Made by a program: the position numbers and the translations under genes. The notes under the pieces were generated by a model, which made no database searches, was not told where the DNA came from, and saw only the letters and a program-made list of their open reading frames with translations. From Hirundichthys speculiger (taxonomy: Eukaryota > Chordata > Actinopteri > Beloniformes > Exocoetidae), in the NCBI GenBank assembly GCA_018398805.1, contig JAGFBZ010000559.1:186001-250000 (forward strand): DNA of 64,000 nt, written 5' to 3'. Positions 10,198 through 20,812 of this stretch are shown one piece after another. Every line of letters starts with the position of its first letter. Position 1 is the stretch's first letter.

Positions 10198-11074
10198 TAG
10201 GGATGGGCATAATTAATCGATGATTGATCATTAAGAATTTGGTCGAAGAAATTAATTTTCGTTGATGAACCGAATGTTTTTTTTTTTTTTTTTTTTAACA
10301 ATCCGAACGTAGGTTCTCAGTGCACGTCCTCAAACAATGCGATGCATTTCGCTGTGCCACCGATAGAAATTTGGCAGCAGGGGGCAACATTTCACCATCA
10401 CCCTACCCTGGCTGGACTCGGTTGTTACATGCGAGCTTCTGTAGGTCATCGCCTAATCATGAAGCGGTCGCGGTGAAGTGTGGCGTGGGACCATTTTCGT
10501 TTAGAAAATGACCAAGTGTACTGCAATCACTACAATGCAAATTACAAATACAATTAATCGACAACGACAATGATGTATCACTTGAACAACGCGCATCCAA
10601 GCCTTGTAAAGGACGGTGGAGGCGGTTCATCATCAGCCTAGCCTAGCCTAGCCTAGCCTAGCCTCAACTTGGTGTTAGCACGGACCAGAAGGAGCTGCAG
10701 CACACATCAAGCACACAACAAGCGCATCGTTTTAAGAAACAAAAAGCCTGTAATTCTGGCGCCTTGATATAAATTGTCCTTGTTACGTAGTCTCCTCGAT
10801 ATCTCTTGTTTTATTATCGTTGTTTTTTTTAAAGAAAAGAAACAGGAAATGTCACATTATTGTCGACCACAAACATCCGGTTCACTGAACACATCTGGGC
10901 ATGCGCGGGCCATAGCAACCAGGCCATAGCAACCAGGCCAAAGGGGAAAACAAACGCCACGCCGATATCGAGAATATTTGTGATAGTTTTCAATATAAAA
11001 ATGTTAATGATTAATCGATTATTAATCATTAATTCTCCCGACGATCGAAGAATTAATCTCGATGCCCATCCCTA
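10198..11074 (+). mobile_element. hAT element with BED-finger relic, 877 bp
   Basis: The ends TAGGGATGGGCAT and ATGCCCATCCCTA are inverted repeats. They are flanked by perfect 8-bp duplications ATTTTAAT (10190-10197 and 11075-11082). Around 10480-10600 the + strand reads VWDHFRLENDQVYC, then after a stop STTTMMYHLNNAHP. This is the order of a BED zinc finger from a ZBED-type hAT transposase, with one cysteine lost. The catalytic region is absent, so it is an internally deleted, non-autonomous copy. A CCTAG pentamer array lies at about 10637-10663. Confidence 0.88.
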
Positions 11075-11216
11075 ATTTTAATGTAAGCTGTTTATGAGGT
11101 TTTTATGCTTTTATGTTTTATGCCTTGATTACAGGTTTTATTTGGTTGTAAAGCACTTAGGTCAGCTTTGTTGTTTTTAAATGAGCTATATAAATAAATT
11201 TGACTTTGACTCATCT

Positions 11217-11540
11217 GATCAGTCAGGGCTACCGACTACCTCAGATTATGATCTATAAGGGGAAAAGCTTTGCAGACCTGGACCTTCCTCAGCTATGGCT
11301 TCCTCCAGTTATTCCAGGTGACGTAGACACGATCAGCACTTGTCACTGTCGGTGGTCATCTGTTTCCTGCTGAATTAAAGACAACATAGCCTCAAACTTC
11401 ATGTGGAGTTCAGCTTGTTGATATCTTTCACATTTTGTCATGATCATAGTTTAATGTATCTTCCAAAATCCCCAAATGCAGCGGTAACAGCTGGTTCTGA
11501 CTGGTGCTGCCACCTAGTAGATACCATTTTCGTGGTACTA
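11217..11540 (-). repeat. Interspersed repeat, uninterrupted short copy
   Basis: Segments here (GTTATTCCAGGTGACGTAGA; CAACATAGCCTCAAACTT; GGTGCTGCCACCTAGTAGAT) match, in the same order, 17240-17417, 18061-18120 and 18500-18550. The similarity continues through the point at which the other copy carries a hAT insertion, so this copy acts as a paralogous empty site. Confidence 0.6.
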
Positions 11541-12374
11541 GCCCTTATTAACGACAAATCTTTAAGTTAGAGGAACTAAATTCTTGCATGAAATCAATTT
11601 AAGACTAGATTGTGCCACACAACAACAAAGTTAAAATGTTCTCTCTACTCCTTCCTCCATCGTTGCTCCTGCTTTTTGATGCGAGTTGCATTCTGGGATG
11701 CGAGTCTCTATAAGAACATATCAGAGGATTTTGACTTGAAGCAAATGCTGACACATCAAAAAGACTCACTCGGACGACACGATCTGACACCAGACATCAG
11801 AATGACACATCTGATGGGCGCCGTCAAACTAAACATCAGAACTGGGACAGATTTCAGCAGAGTGGACCAGAACTGAAGAGACACAACCGCATGCTGTTGT
11901 TGTGTCACAACTAAACTGCTGCTGGAAGTTACATTAATATGGTCATAACCAGTGAGCATGTGGACATATTTTGGTAAATCTCTTATGTTGTATTCTTCCC
12001 GTAGACTCGGTGTTGTTCATCCCCTCCACCTGTGCAGGTACGAACCATCTGTCGAGGCTTACATAATCATGGAAGCAGAGAGTCCTGCTAGTTTTTGTTC
12101 TTACTTCTTTTTGTTATTATGATTGCATAGCAATAATGGAGCCAATTTGTTTTATATGACATGTTAGCTTTTTGATGGATATGTGCAATTATTTCAGCGG
12201 GATGGGAAGTGTTATGAAAGAGTTTCCAAACTTCTGAGTCACATCTGGAGAACAACATGTTGACTCATGACGTCGGCTTGGCTTTCTTCACCGCAGAAGA
12301 ACTCTACATGAGCGAGAGTCTGGTCCTTGTTGCTGCTTGGGTTCGTTTCCAGTTGGACGGGGACTCCGCCAGAG
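11541..12374. other. No gene seen
   Basis: Short chance frames only. No recognised repeat boundary was found. Confidence 0.4.
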
Positions 12375-12770
12375 CTGCCTGATTGTGTTCAGAACCTTTA
12401 TGGACAGTATTTCGAGGCGCAGCCAAGGGGTGGAGGGTCTCTGGTTTGGTTGGCCTCAGGATTGCATTTCTGCTTTTTGTCGTGTTGGCCTTGAGTCGTG
12501 ATCTTCAGCTCACGCCAGAGATTCACGGCCGAGTGTGAAGCGGTGGTGATTGGAGTGGTGTCGGCCCTGTTCATGACTCTCACTTTGGGTCATTAACTGT
12601 GAGAAGTTCTCCCATTCGTGAGGGACTCTACATGGAGAGAAACCAGCTGAGTTAGCTCAGGCTTCTGGTTAGGACGCCTCCCTAGGAAGACGTTTCAGAC
12701 ATGTCCTTCCAGGCAGAGGACCTGAGGAAGATGACATCTCAACTGGCTTTGAAACATCTGTTTTCCTGTT
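12375..12770 (+). pseudogene. Non-LTR retrotransposon reverse-transcriptase relic
   Basis: The + strand near 12387-12440 reads VFRTFMDSISRRSQGVEGLW, the sequence seen just upstream of the ADDVVLLASS active-site block in common fish LINEs. The following DNA (GTGATCTTCAGCTCACGCC, CGGCCGAGTGTGAAGC) matches the DLQ...AECEA part after frameshifts. A further block at 12650-12730 (GACGCCTCCCTAGGAAGACG, CAGACATGTCC) is the 3' coding end of the same family. The region between them is deleted and the YADD motif itself is lost. LINE clade not assigned. Confidence 0.75.
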
Positions 12771-12844
12771 TAAGGGTGGAGTTTGTGGTAGTGGTTTGGT
12801 TGCCAGATGCAATTGTTTGACGCTTTAAAATGAAAACAAACTAA

Positions 12845-13479
12845 TAGTGCTGGGCGATATGGAAAAAAATCATATATCACGATATGGACTATTTTATATC
12901 ACGATAACGATATATATCACGATACCATAATAAAGTATGTTTTCAGTTATTCTCTGAAAAGTTTGACAAAAATTTCATTGCTTACTTTTCAACTTTATTT
13001 TGAAAGGACATTTAGCTGAACTGTCACAAACATACATTTTAGTGCAGCAATAAACAGGTAGGTACAGAGGTACAGTAGCTTTCACATTTTTTTTAAAGTG
13101 CACAACAGTTTCTGAGAGGAAAAACACAAATTTTTGCACTGAAGTTCAGCTATAAAAAATAAACACAAATTATTTTTCAACTTTCTGAAATCTGTAACCT
13201 TGTAGTGCAAAGTTTGCAAACCAATATAAAGTGTCTAAAGTAAACATCAGGGTTGAAGAGAACTCTGTTTAAGGAATTAACCATGAATAAAAGCGCAAAC
13301 ATAAAAGGCTACTTTGCAGAAGTAGATATGTTTCTATCAAATTTATCGTTGCAGGTTATTTAATTACATATTTGCTGTAATAATTGATAAAATTAGGTTA
13401 GAAACGATAGAAGAGAAATGGCACGATACACACTTTTCTATCGTCCCCACGATATATATCGTCATATTGCCCAGCACTA
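12845..13479 (+). mobile_element. hAT MITE, TAGTGCTGGGCGATAT family, copy 1
   Basis: This 635-bp element is bounded by TAGTGCTGGGCGATATGG and its inverted end CATATTGCCCAGCACTA. It has many CACGATAT/ATATCGTG subterminal motifs and no transposase. It is a long inverted match to 17418-18060. Instead of an 8-bp duplication it is flanked by a 30-bp near-direct repeat, 12815-12844 and 13480-13509 (27 of 30 identical). Confidence 0.9.
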
Positions 13480-13509
13480 GTTTAACGCTTTAAATTGAAA
13501 ACAAGCTAA

Positions 13510-15009
13510 TGTGGATACAGCCTCAGTTATCTCTTAATGCAAAAAAGTTATTCACCCTCTCAAATGGCCCCAAAATGTTTTACTAAAAATCAGTAAACTG
13601 CAGCAGCATTTCTTCTCTGACACGGAAGGACACAGAGAGGGAATTTTTGCCAGCTCATGAAATCCATGAACAGAGTTTTACTTGGCAACCCGCTGAGGTG
13701 GGAACTGTTGGATTTCTGTTGGTCAGATGTCCTGAAGTGGACCGGTGCCAGAATGATTTCCAGCTGTCAGGTTGATCAGATCTTTTGTTCTCTGTTCTTC
13801 TGAGTGGACCAGCCAGTCGGGTCGGGTCTGCTCGGTGTCGTTTATCGTGTGTGAAAGCAGCTCCGTTCCTCCTGGTGGAGGCTGTTGCTCCTGTTTTGTT
13901 GTGGGTTGGTCGGGTCCGTGGAGGTTTCCTCATCTCCACGGTGGTTGCTGCTACGTCTGCGTGTTCCAGTAATTGGATAAGGGACCTTACCTGGTGAGTG
14001 GGAGGTGGAAACTGCATTAGTGCACAGCTGCATTAAGATGAGTGGTTTAAAACAGGAGCATCAGTTTTTTATTTTTTTCTTTCCTCCTCTGTCTCTGGAG
14101 TCGGACTCGGGGGGGTAATAGCCTCAGAGACGTGGACCAGCTGCAGCCGTGATGCATGGTCGAGGCTCTGGATGAGTTGCCATGGACGAGGGCGCTGGCA
14201 CGCGTTTTGTCGACAGCCCTTTTCTCGGGGCATGTTTGCACATTATTTCATTGCCTGGTCCTGCCCGTTGGGACCGGAGAGAAAAGAGGCTGCTTACATA
14301 CCCGGAATAAGAATGGCGCTCTTACGTAAAGACTGATGTGGTCTAAAGGCTGATAATGGCTTGTTGGTGGCCTGTTACAGAACAATGTTACACAACAGCT
14401 TTTCCAGTCTTCTGATCACAGCTCTGTATATTATTTCTCTCCAAAGTAGAGTTAGCAAGTTCCCGAACCAGTTGAATTGCCCAGTTAATCTTGTACTGGC
14501 TCTGCTGTTTCTCTAAACCTGGACTCACAGTTGGAGCCCAGTCTCAGCCTCTTTTATAATCCAATTTAAATGAAGATCTGAGCAGCTCCAGAACTGGACT
14601 CAGCTTTTAGGAATGTCCACATGTTGGAGCGGAGCTTTGATTAATCCCAGTTCCTGCTGTACTGCTGAGGGAAAGGAAATGTTTATTTGAACTGTCTCCT
14701 TGCTGCTCTTAAAATCCAATTCTGAAAACAGTGGTAATGAGGGAGGTTTAATATGTTCAGACACACTGCAGCCAAGGTTAATTCTCCAGGGACGCTCATA
14801 AGTGCACTCACTCCTGGTTTGGTGCCAGAGCTCTGCACCGAGGCCAACACGAAGGCCAAGCACAACCATCAAAACACCCGATGTCATTTCAGAACTTACA
14901 AAATCACGATGAATCAGACGGCATACTTAAATCTGAATCATTGTGAAGAAAAGCATCCGTGCTCGGCTGATTGGTGACTGTGACTCACCCAGAGGAGTCA
15001 GCGTGGCCG
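13510..15009. other. Likely intronic or intergenic sequence, no gene seen
   Basis: GC-richer patches at 13750-13970 and 14080-14230 have open frames on both strands, but none is splice-flanked or recognisable. I leave them uncalled. Confidence 0.35.
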
Positions 15010-15125
15010 TTTGTGTGGCCCTGTGATGGACCGGAGGATGTTCACCTGAACACGGCCGGGGTGGGCTCCAGCAGAACCTCGTGACCCTGAACAGGCAGAA
15101 GTGGGTGTAGACGATGGATGAAAGC
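15010..15125 (+). repeat. Interspersed repeat tail of the CCTGTGATGGAC...GGATG type
   Basis: The order CCTGTGATGGACCGG, then GGGTGGGCTCCAGC, CGTGACCCTGAACAGG and GACGATGGATGA matches a very common teleost retroelement-derived repeat. A related tail is at 37064-37110 (ATGACCCTGCACAGGA ... ATGGATGGATGG). Confidence 0.55.
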
Positions 15126-16726
15126 TGCAAATATGGATGCATTTTATAATAATATGTATATAAAATATGGATATTTTCGTATTGACTGTTACCTGATCCT
15201 GATCCAGCAGTGACGTGAAAGACGCAGTAGGGACCAGGACGAGCTTAAGTGCGTTGAGTTTGTCTGTTGGTTGTGACTTTGATGAAAGTCAGATCACATT
15301 CAAATTAATTCCAAGATGTCCATGTGGATAGTGAGTTTTGCACAAATAAAACTGATGTAAACAGATGGGCCTCATTGATCTGCTCCATTACCTGAAACAC
15401 CATCCGGCTCTTTAGCCAGTGTCCAGTATTAAAGCCAGATATGTACATTCCAGTAGGACGCGGCTAAACTTTACTGGATAGAAGACTTTTAGATTAAATG
15501 CTCACTTAATGGAGGGATACCAGGGCTAGAACTCAGCCAGTACAGACCTTTCTTCTTCTGTGGCAGTTTTCTTTTTTAATTAGTGCAGTCTGTGACCCAT
15601 AGTTATTGATACAGCCATGTATTAATTTTTTGTTTAATATATTTATTGGCAGATACACTACAAGCAAAAACTGAGGGATATTTGCCTTTCGGGTTAAATT
15701 TCAGAATGCACCAAAAATGCAAATTTGACCTTCTCTGAACCTTTCAGTGCACATGTCCAGCAGTTCAGTGTTTCAGTACCTAATGAATAACATACTTTTT
15801 TGTAATGAGGTAATTAACCCCCAAAAATCCAAATAAAAGTAATCCTCCAAATGTTCTGGTTCAATGTCAAATTTCATTGAAATGTTTTGGCACCATGAGA
15901 CCAAGATGCCACCTCACAATTCGATTCAAATGTACCTGGGCTACCTGACACTGCAAGGCTTCAAACCAGATGTTTTCAGAGGGAAGTTGAGCTGAGAGGG
16001 TCACAGGGTGTCATCAGCGGGTCGAACCAGAGACCCAGAGACTGGAAGAGTCCATGATGATGACCGGACCTGCTTCATTGGGATCAGAGCTGCAGTGGTT
16101 TTCTGCTGTGGTTTACCCTCCACTGTTGTTAGCTTTTGATTTTAAAAAATAGTTTGCTCTGAACAAACGACTATTGCATGCTTTGACTTAAATGCCCACC
16201 TTTCATGGTATGAAATCACTAGCATGAACGTTTTTAGATTTGCCATAAATTTCACCTGAAAGTCAAATATCTTTTTGTGAGCAGTGTCTGTTGGGCCAAT
16301 TTCTCTGTTCCTGTCTAATCAATGGGATATAATTGTGTATAAAATATCAAATGATACACAAATATGCTCATCTTAAACGAGCACTGATCCAATATAAAAT
16401 GAAACTTATCAAATAAACTGAGAGACAGTGTTTAGCAGCACAGGGCCGGTGATGTGTTAGATGTTCTCAGTTGTTGGCCGGTGCAGATTACTGGGGAACA
16501 AAGACAGAACCCATCATGGGCCGGTGCCAACTGAAGGCTGTTTTGCTTCAAGATGACAGCGCAGATTTAATACCCTTGTGCACTTGTCACACTTTTGTTC
16601 CTGTTTTTGTTTGCAACAAGGCACCGCAGTAAATTGTTACCTTTCAAGTTGTGGACGCTGGTCTTTAGACCTGGAGCAGTTGACTTATCAGAGCGCAACA
16701 TTCACGGTGGAAATAATGATATTTGC

Positions 16727-16728
<2 letters not shown>
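15126..16728. other. No gene seen
   Basis: AT-rich sequence with short chance open frames. No motif or element terminus was recognised. Confidence 0.4.

Positions 16729-16759
<31 letters not shown>
16729..16759. repeat. Poly(G) tract, about 31 G
   Basis: A pure G run follows GCCC directly. It marks the edge of the repeat that follows and creates glycine-rich spurious frames. Confidence 0.95.
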
Positions 16760-16760
<1 letters not shown>

Positions 16761-16840
16761 CGTGCTCTGGGTCTCTGGAGCACGCCTAGAGACGACTCGC
16801 ATTGTCATAGATGCTATAAAAATAAAATTGAATTGAAATA
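16760..16840 (-). repeat. TCAATTCAATTTTATTT repeat family, copy 1
   Basis: The reverse complement carries CAATTCAATTTTATTT, a TATAGCATCT block, GTCTCTAGGCG and AGAGACCCAGAGCACG. It is the same family as 18299-18410 and 42262-42515, a dispersed teleost repeat. Confidence 0.7.
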
Positions 16841-17239
16841 ACTTAAACGAATAAAAAAGTCTCTGCACAACGCAATTCACTGCTGATTGTGGTCTTGTTT
16901 GTCTCCAGGGAAAGAAAGGATGTCTTAAATTTTCAGCATAAAGTGGCTATGATGGTTGCAGAGATGAGGCCACGCAGTTCTTGGTCGAGAGCGGTGGGGA
17001 GAGGAGGAATTTGAAAAGATTCACGTGCAAAATCATTATTTGGAAATGATTTGGATATGACAGATAAAGCTGCTAACAACTCTGATTATTCTTATTATTG
17101 GGCTTCACCTTAAGATGTAAACTTGAGGCTGATTTTTTGCGAGTGGCGACTTGTCTGGTGTGATAATGGTGTCAACAGCTGGCTGTGATCACTTAAACTT
17201 CTTGGATATCTGAGCTGTGAATCAATGATCCCTATTATT
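16841..17239. other. No gene seen
   Basis: A short spacer between repeats with nothing recognised. Confidence 0.4.
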
Positions 17240-17417
17240 TTAAAGATGTCTTATTGTGCTGTTGACAGAGGCTACCTGAGCTACCTGAGCAATGGGGAAC
17301 ATGGCGTGTAAGGGGACTTTGCAGATCAGGGGCTTTCTGGTCTCCCCAATGGTAGTGGCTTCTTTCAGTTATTCCAGGCAAAGTTGACATGATCACCACT
17401 TGCGTCGCCATCAGTGG

Positions 17418-18060
17418 TAGTGCTGGGCAATATGACAATATATATCGTGGGGACAATAGAAAATTGTGTATCGTGCCATTTCTCTTCTATTGTTTCTATA
17501 GTTTCTAACCTAATTTTATCAATTATTACAGCAAATATGTAATTAAATAACCTGCAACAATAAATTTGATAGAAACATATCTACTTCTACAAAGTAGCCT
17601 TTTATGTTTGCTCTTTTATTCATGGTTAATGCCTTAAACAGAGTTCTCTTCAACCCTGATGTTTACTTTAGACACTTTATATTGGTTTGCAAACTTTGCA
17701 CTACAAGGTTACAGATTTCAGAAAGTTGAAAAATAATTTGTGTTTATTTTTTATAGCTGACCTTCAGTGCAAAAATTCGTTTTTCCTCTCAGAAACTGTT
17801 GTGCACTTTAAAAAAAATGTGAAAGCTACTGTACCTCTGTACCTACCTGTTTTTGTTGCACTAAAATGTATGTTTGTGACAGTTCAGCTAAATGTCCTTT
17901 CAAAAGAAAGTTGAAAAGTAATCAATGAAATTTTTGTCAAACTTTTCAGGGAATAACTGAAAACATACTTTATATTGGTATATCGTGATATATATCGTTA
18001 TCGTGATATAAAATAGTCCATATCGTGATATATGATTTTTTTCCATATCGCCCAGCACTA
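17418..18060 (-). mobile_element. hAT MITE, TAGTGCTGGGCGATAT family, copy 2
   Basis: This 643-bp copy runs TAGTGCTGGGCAATATGA to CATATCGCCCAGCACTA. It has a perfect 8-bp target duplication ATCAGTGG (17410-17417 and 18061-18068). It aligns along its whole length to 12845-13479 in reverse orientation with few differences, which indicates fairly recent activity of the family. No coding sequence. Confidence 0.93.
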
Positions 18061-18298
18061 ATCAGTGGTGACCTTTTCTTTATTGAAAACGACGGGAACA
18101 TAGCCTTGAAATTCTTGTGAGGCTCAACGCATCACCATTCTTCCCGGTTTTGTCCTTCCTCTTACGCTGAGTCGTGCCTTCCTTCTTCTCTGAACAGAGA
18201 TCTTTCAGCCACTTTACCCACGTCACGTTGGCCATGAAGGGATGGATGTGTAGCTTTTTTGCCCTGGAGCTGTGGATGTACACTTCACGGCATCACAA

Positions 18299-18410
18299 TT
18301 CAATTCAATTCAATTTTATTTATATAGCGTCTGTTACAATGACAATTGTCTCTAGGCGCTTTACAGAGACCCAGAGCATGACCCCCGAGCAAATATCATC
18401 AACATCATCA
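18299..18410 (+). repeat. TCAATTCAATTTTATTT repeat family, copy 2
   Basis: It starts in a TTCAA pentamer array, then TTTATTTATATAGCGTCTG, TTACAATGACAATTGTCTC, GCGCTTTACAGAGACCC and CATGACCCCCGAGC. This matches 42262-42365 almost base for base. Confidence 0.8.
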
Positions 18411-18560
18411 CAATGGTCCACCATGGTTGGTTGTAGGTGATGCAAGATGATCTGTGTTGTGTGCTTTACTGAAAACGTTCATGCCTGCTTAAAGCCCCCA
18501 GACACAACACATCATGACTGATGCTGCCACCTGGTGGATAAGAATTGCAACCTTTTTTGC

Positions 18561-20684
18561 CGTACTCAGGTAGCCTGCAATTGGCCTTGAATGTATGAAG
18601 TATGAAGATGAGGGCTGGCAGATGACGCTCCATCGCTGTGGATGAAGCTTTGCAGTTGCTTTCATCCCAGGTTGAAGTCCAGCTGGTGGGCTGCTAGCTG
18701 TTGCAGCAGCGGAAGTAGCCAGACCCTCTGGCTGACTAACCGGAGGGTCGGGGTGGCTGACTGCACTTCACCGTGGCCACAGTTGATTCCTGGTGGAGCT
18801 CCACCTGTGCTCTTTTTGGTTGGCGCTTCATCTGAAATGAATATTTCAGGACAGATTTAATCAGAATCATTCCAGGCTTCCTTGTTTCATGCATTTGCCA
18901 TTTGGATTGACCGGGGTTGAACAGGGTCCCTGGAAAATCAGGCTCCAGAAGCTCAGGCTTCTGAGCTCTTCAGAAAACCTACTAGTGATGTGTCAGAGAG
19001 TTTGAAAAAAATAGTTTCACATTTATGAATGTGGATAAACTGGAGAGAGAAGTTGAACCCTTCTGTAGTTTCAGGTGATGTGCTGGTCCCTGCAGGTCTT
19101 CGCCTTCGCTGTGAGAACTTTACAGACTCGGACGGCTTCCATCTTTAAAACACAGTAGCAGCTAGGTTTTTCATGGGTTGCATGTTTTATTCTTTGGCTC
19201 TGGAGCCAGCGGTGAAGAAAGGAAAGAAGGTTGCCTGCTGCTTTCAACTGTAGCTGATGCAATAGCTCCCAGAGCCCGAGAGGCACCAGAGCAGCCTAAT
19301 AATCATCAAGCACTCACATAAATGCAATCACATGAAAGTTTAACGAGCACCCGCTCCAGAGTGGCTCCAAGAAGTTGGGGGGGGGGGCTTTTTCCAAAAC
19401 AAAATCACTTCAGTCAATTCTTTAGATGTTTTCTCAGATTATCAATTTGAACAGATTTAAAATAAATAATAATAATAAACCGATAATCAAACTGGGAAAT
19501 GAGACATTAGTTTTTGATTGTCATTATATGTCCGGTTACAGTATTGTTGTTGTGAAATAATGACAGGGTTTTCCAGTAATGTGGGCACAGAGCTGCTCTG
19601 GAAGGGGTCAGATTCAAACCACATGGCTGGAAATGAGTAAAATACCTGAAAGGAAATGGAATCTCAGTGTGGAGTCAACATTTCTAGCAGGAGACTTTTG
19701 TGTGATGTTTATTTCAGTGTAGCTGGGGCCTTGCTGGGCTGTAAAGCCTGTTTTTTTTTCGTTTTTTCAAATTCAAAAACTGAGAAAAAGGTGGAAAAAA
19801 AAACAACTTTCATGTGGGCATAAACGGACATAAACGGGTTCTGTTTCTCCCTAAAAAGATGGGGAACTGCCAATGACTTTGCATGGGACATTTCCTATCC
19901 AAATGCAATTCAAAGTTCTTCACAAAAAACATTTAAATTAAAGCAACATTCAAATGAGAAGAATGGAGTCTCGTCTAAATGCAAAGATGAGATGATAAAG
20001 TCACAGTGGAAATGCCTGAACGTCATCTGATGTTGGAACGTGTCCTGAGTGAAGCTGGTTTTTTGTGTTTGCTGTAAACTGTGTACATCAGGAGCAGGTG
20101 CTCCCAGCTGGTCTCACCTGCCGACAGGTGTCTCTCAGCAAACATGTGCCTCATGGAGACAGTAAATCTGTCCGGGCTCTGAGGAAGTCCAGTACTGGTT
20201 CTGCTTTAACATTAGCTGCTGTATTCCAGCGGACATTCAGTGACAAACTCCCAGAGACCTCAGTCAGGCTTTCAGATGTGGACCTGCCATTCAGGAAGTT
20301 CAAGGGACACACAGAACTGGTAAACGACTGTTGTCTATTACCATAATACTTAGTATAATATGGTTAAAATGGGAGAGTTGTACACAGCTGTGTTATAGGC
20401 CGATTAAAAAAAGAGAATTCAGTGATCCTCTACAGAGTCTCGGACTTTGGATACTAAAGAACCTGTTTCTCCTGTAAAGTGGTGTTTTGGTTTCATTTCC
20501 TGTTCAGCCTTACCCACTATCAGAGTGATGGTGCAGCCATGATGGTCTTTGTCAGACAACACTGTTCAAATATAATTAGTTTCTGCTGGTGAAGAGGAGG
20601 CCTCTCTTCCCTGCATGTGTACTCTGTGATTTACGGCTGCTTTTGCTTCACTGGCTCCGTTTAGGTCTCTGACTAGTGCTTCCT
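18561..20684. other. No gene seen
   Basis: Open frames at 18642-18860, 19071-19286 and 20065-20346 are isolated, lack good splice context and match no family I know. A short G-run is near 19376-19387. Confidence 0.35.
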
Positions 20685-20812
20685 AGTCCGGGCCAGTCCC
20701 AGTCCGGGCCAGTCCCAGTCCGGGCCAGTCCTAGTCCGGGCCAGTCCTAGTCCGGGCCAGTCCCAGTCCGGGCCAGTCCTAGTCCGGGCCAGTCCCAGTC
20801 CGGGCCAGTCCT
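20685..20812 (+). repeat. 16-bp minisatellite, eight copies
   Basis: The unit AGTCCGGGCCAGTCCY repeats eight times in tandem with only the C/T variant at the last base, then decays. It is CpG-containing and recent in appearance. Confidence 0.95.

Larger units (their letters stand above)
17240..18560 (-). repeat. Interspersed repeat carrying a hAT insertion and a THAP-like fragment
   Basis: Outside the nested element (17418-18060) this segment matches 11217-11540 in order. It also contains about 360 bp absent from that copy. Within that part, 18080-18283 on the minus strand is open and reads VTWVKWLKDLCSEKK, then ISRLCSRRF. The spacing is loosely like the W...CS.HF end of a THAP zinc finger. 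I treat the THAP reading as tentative: the first cysteine pair is not in frame. Confidence 0.45.

Noticed and set aside
10629..10664. Possible CRISPR-like short repeats (CCTAG)n
   Set aside because: Simple pentamer array inside a hAT element, no spacers, vertebrate context.
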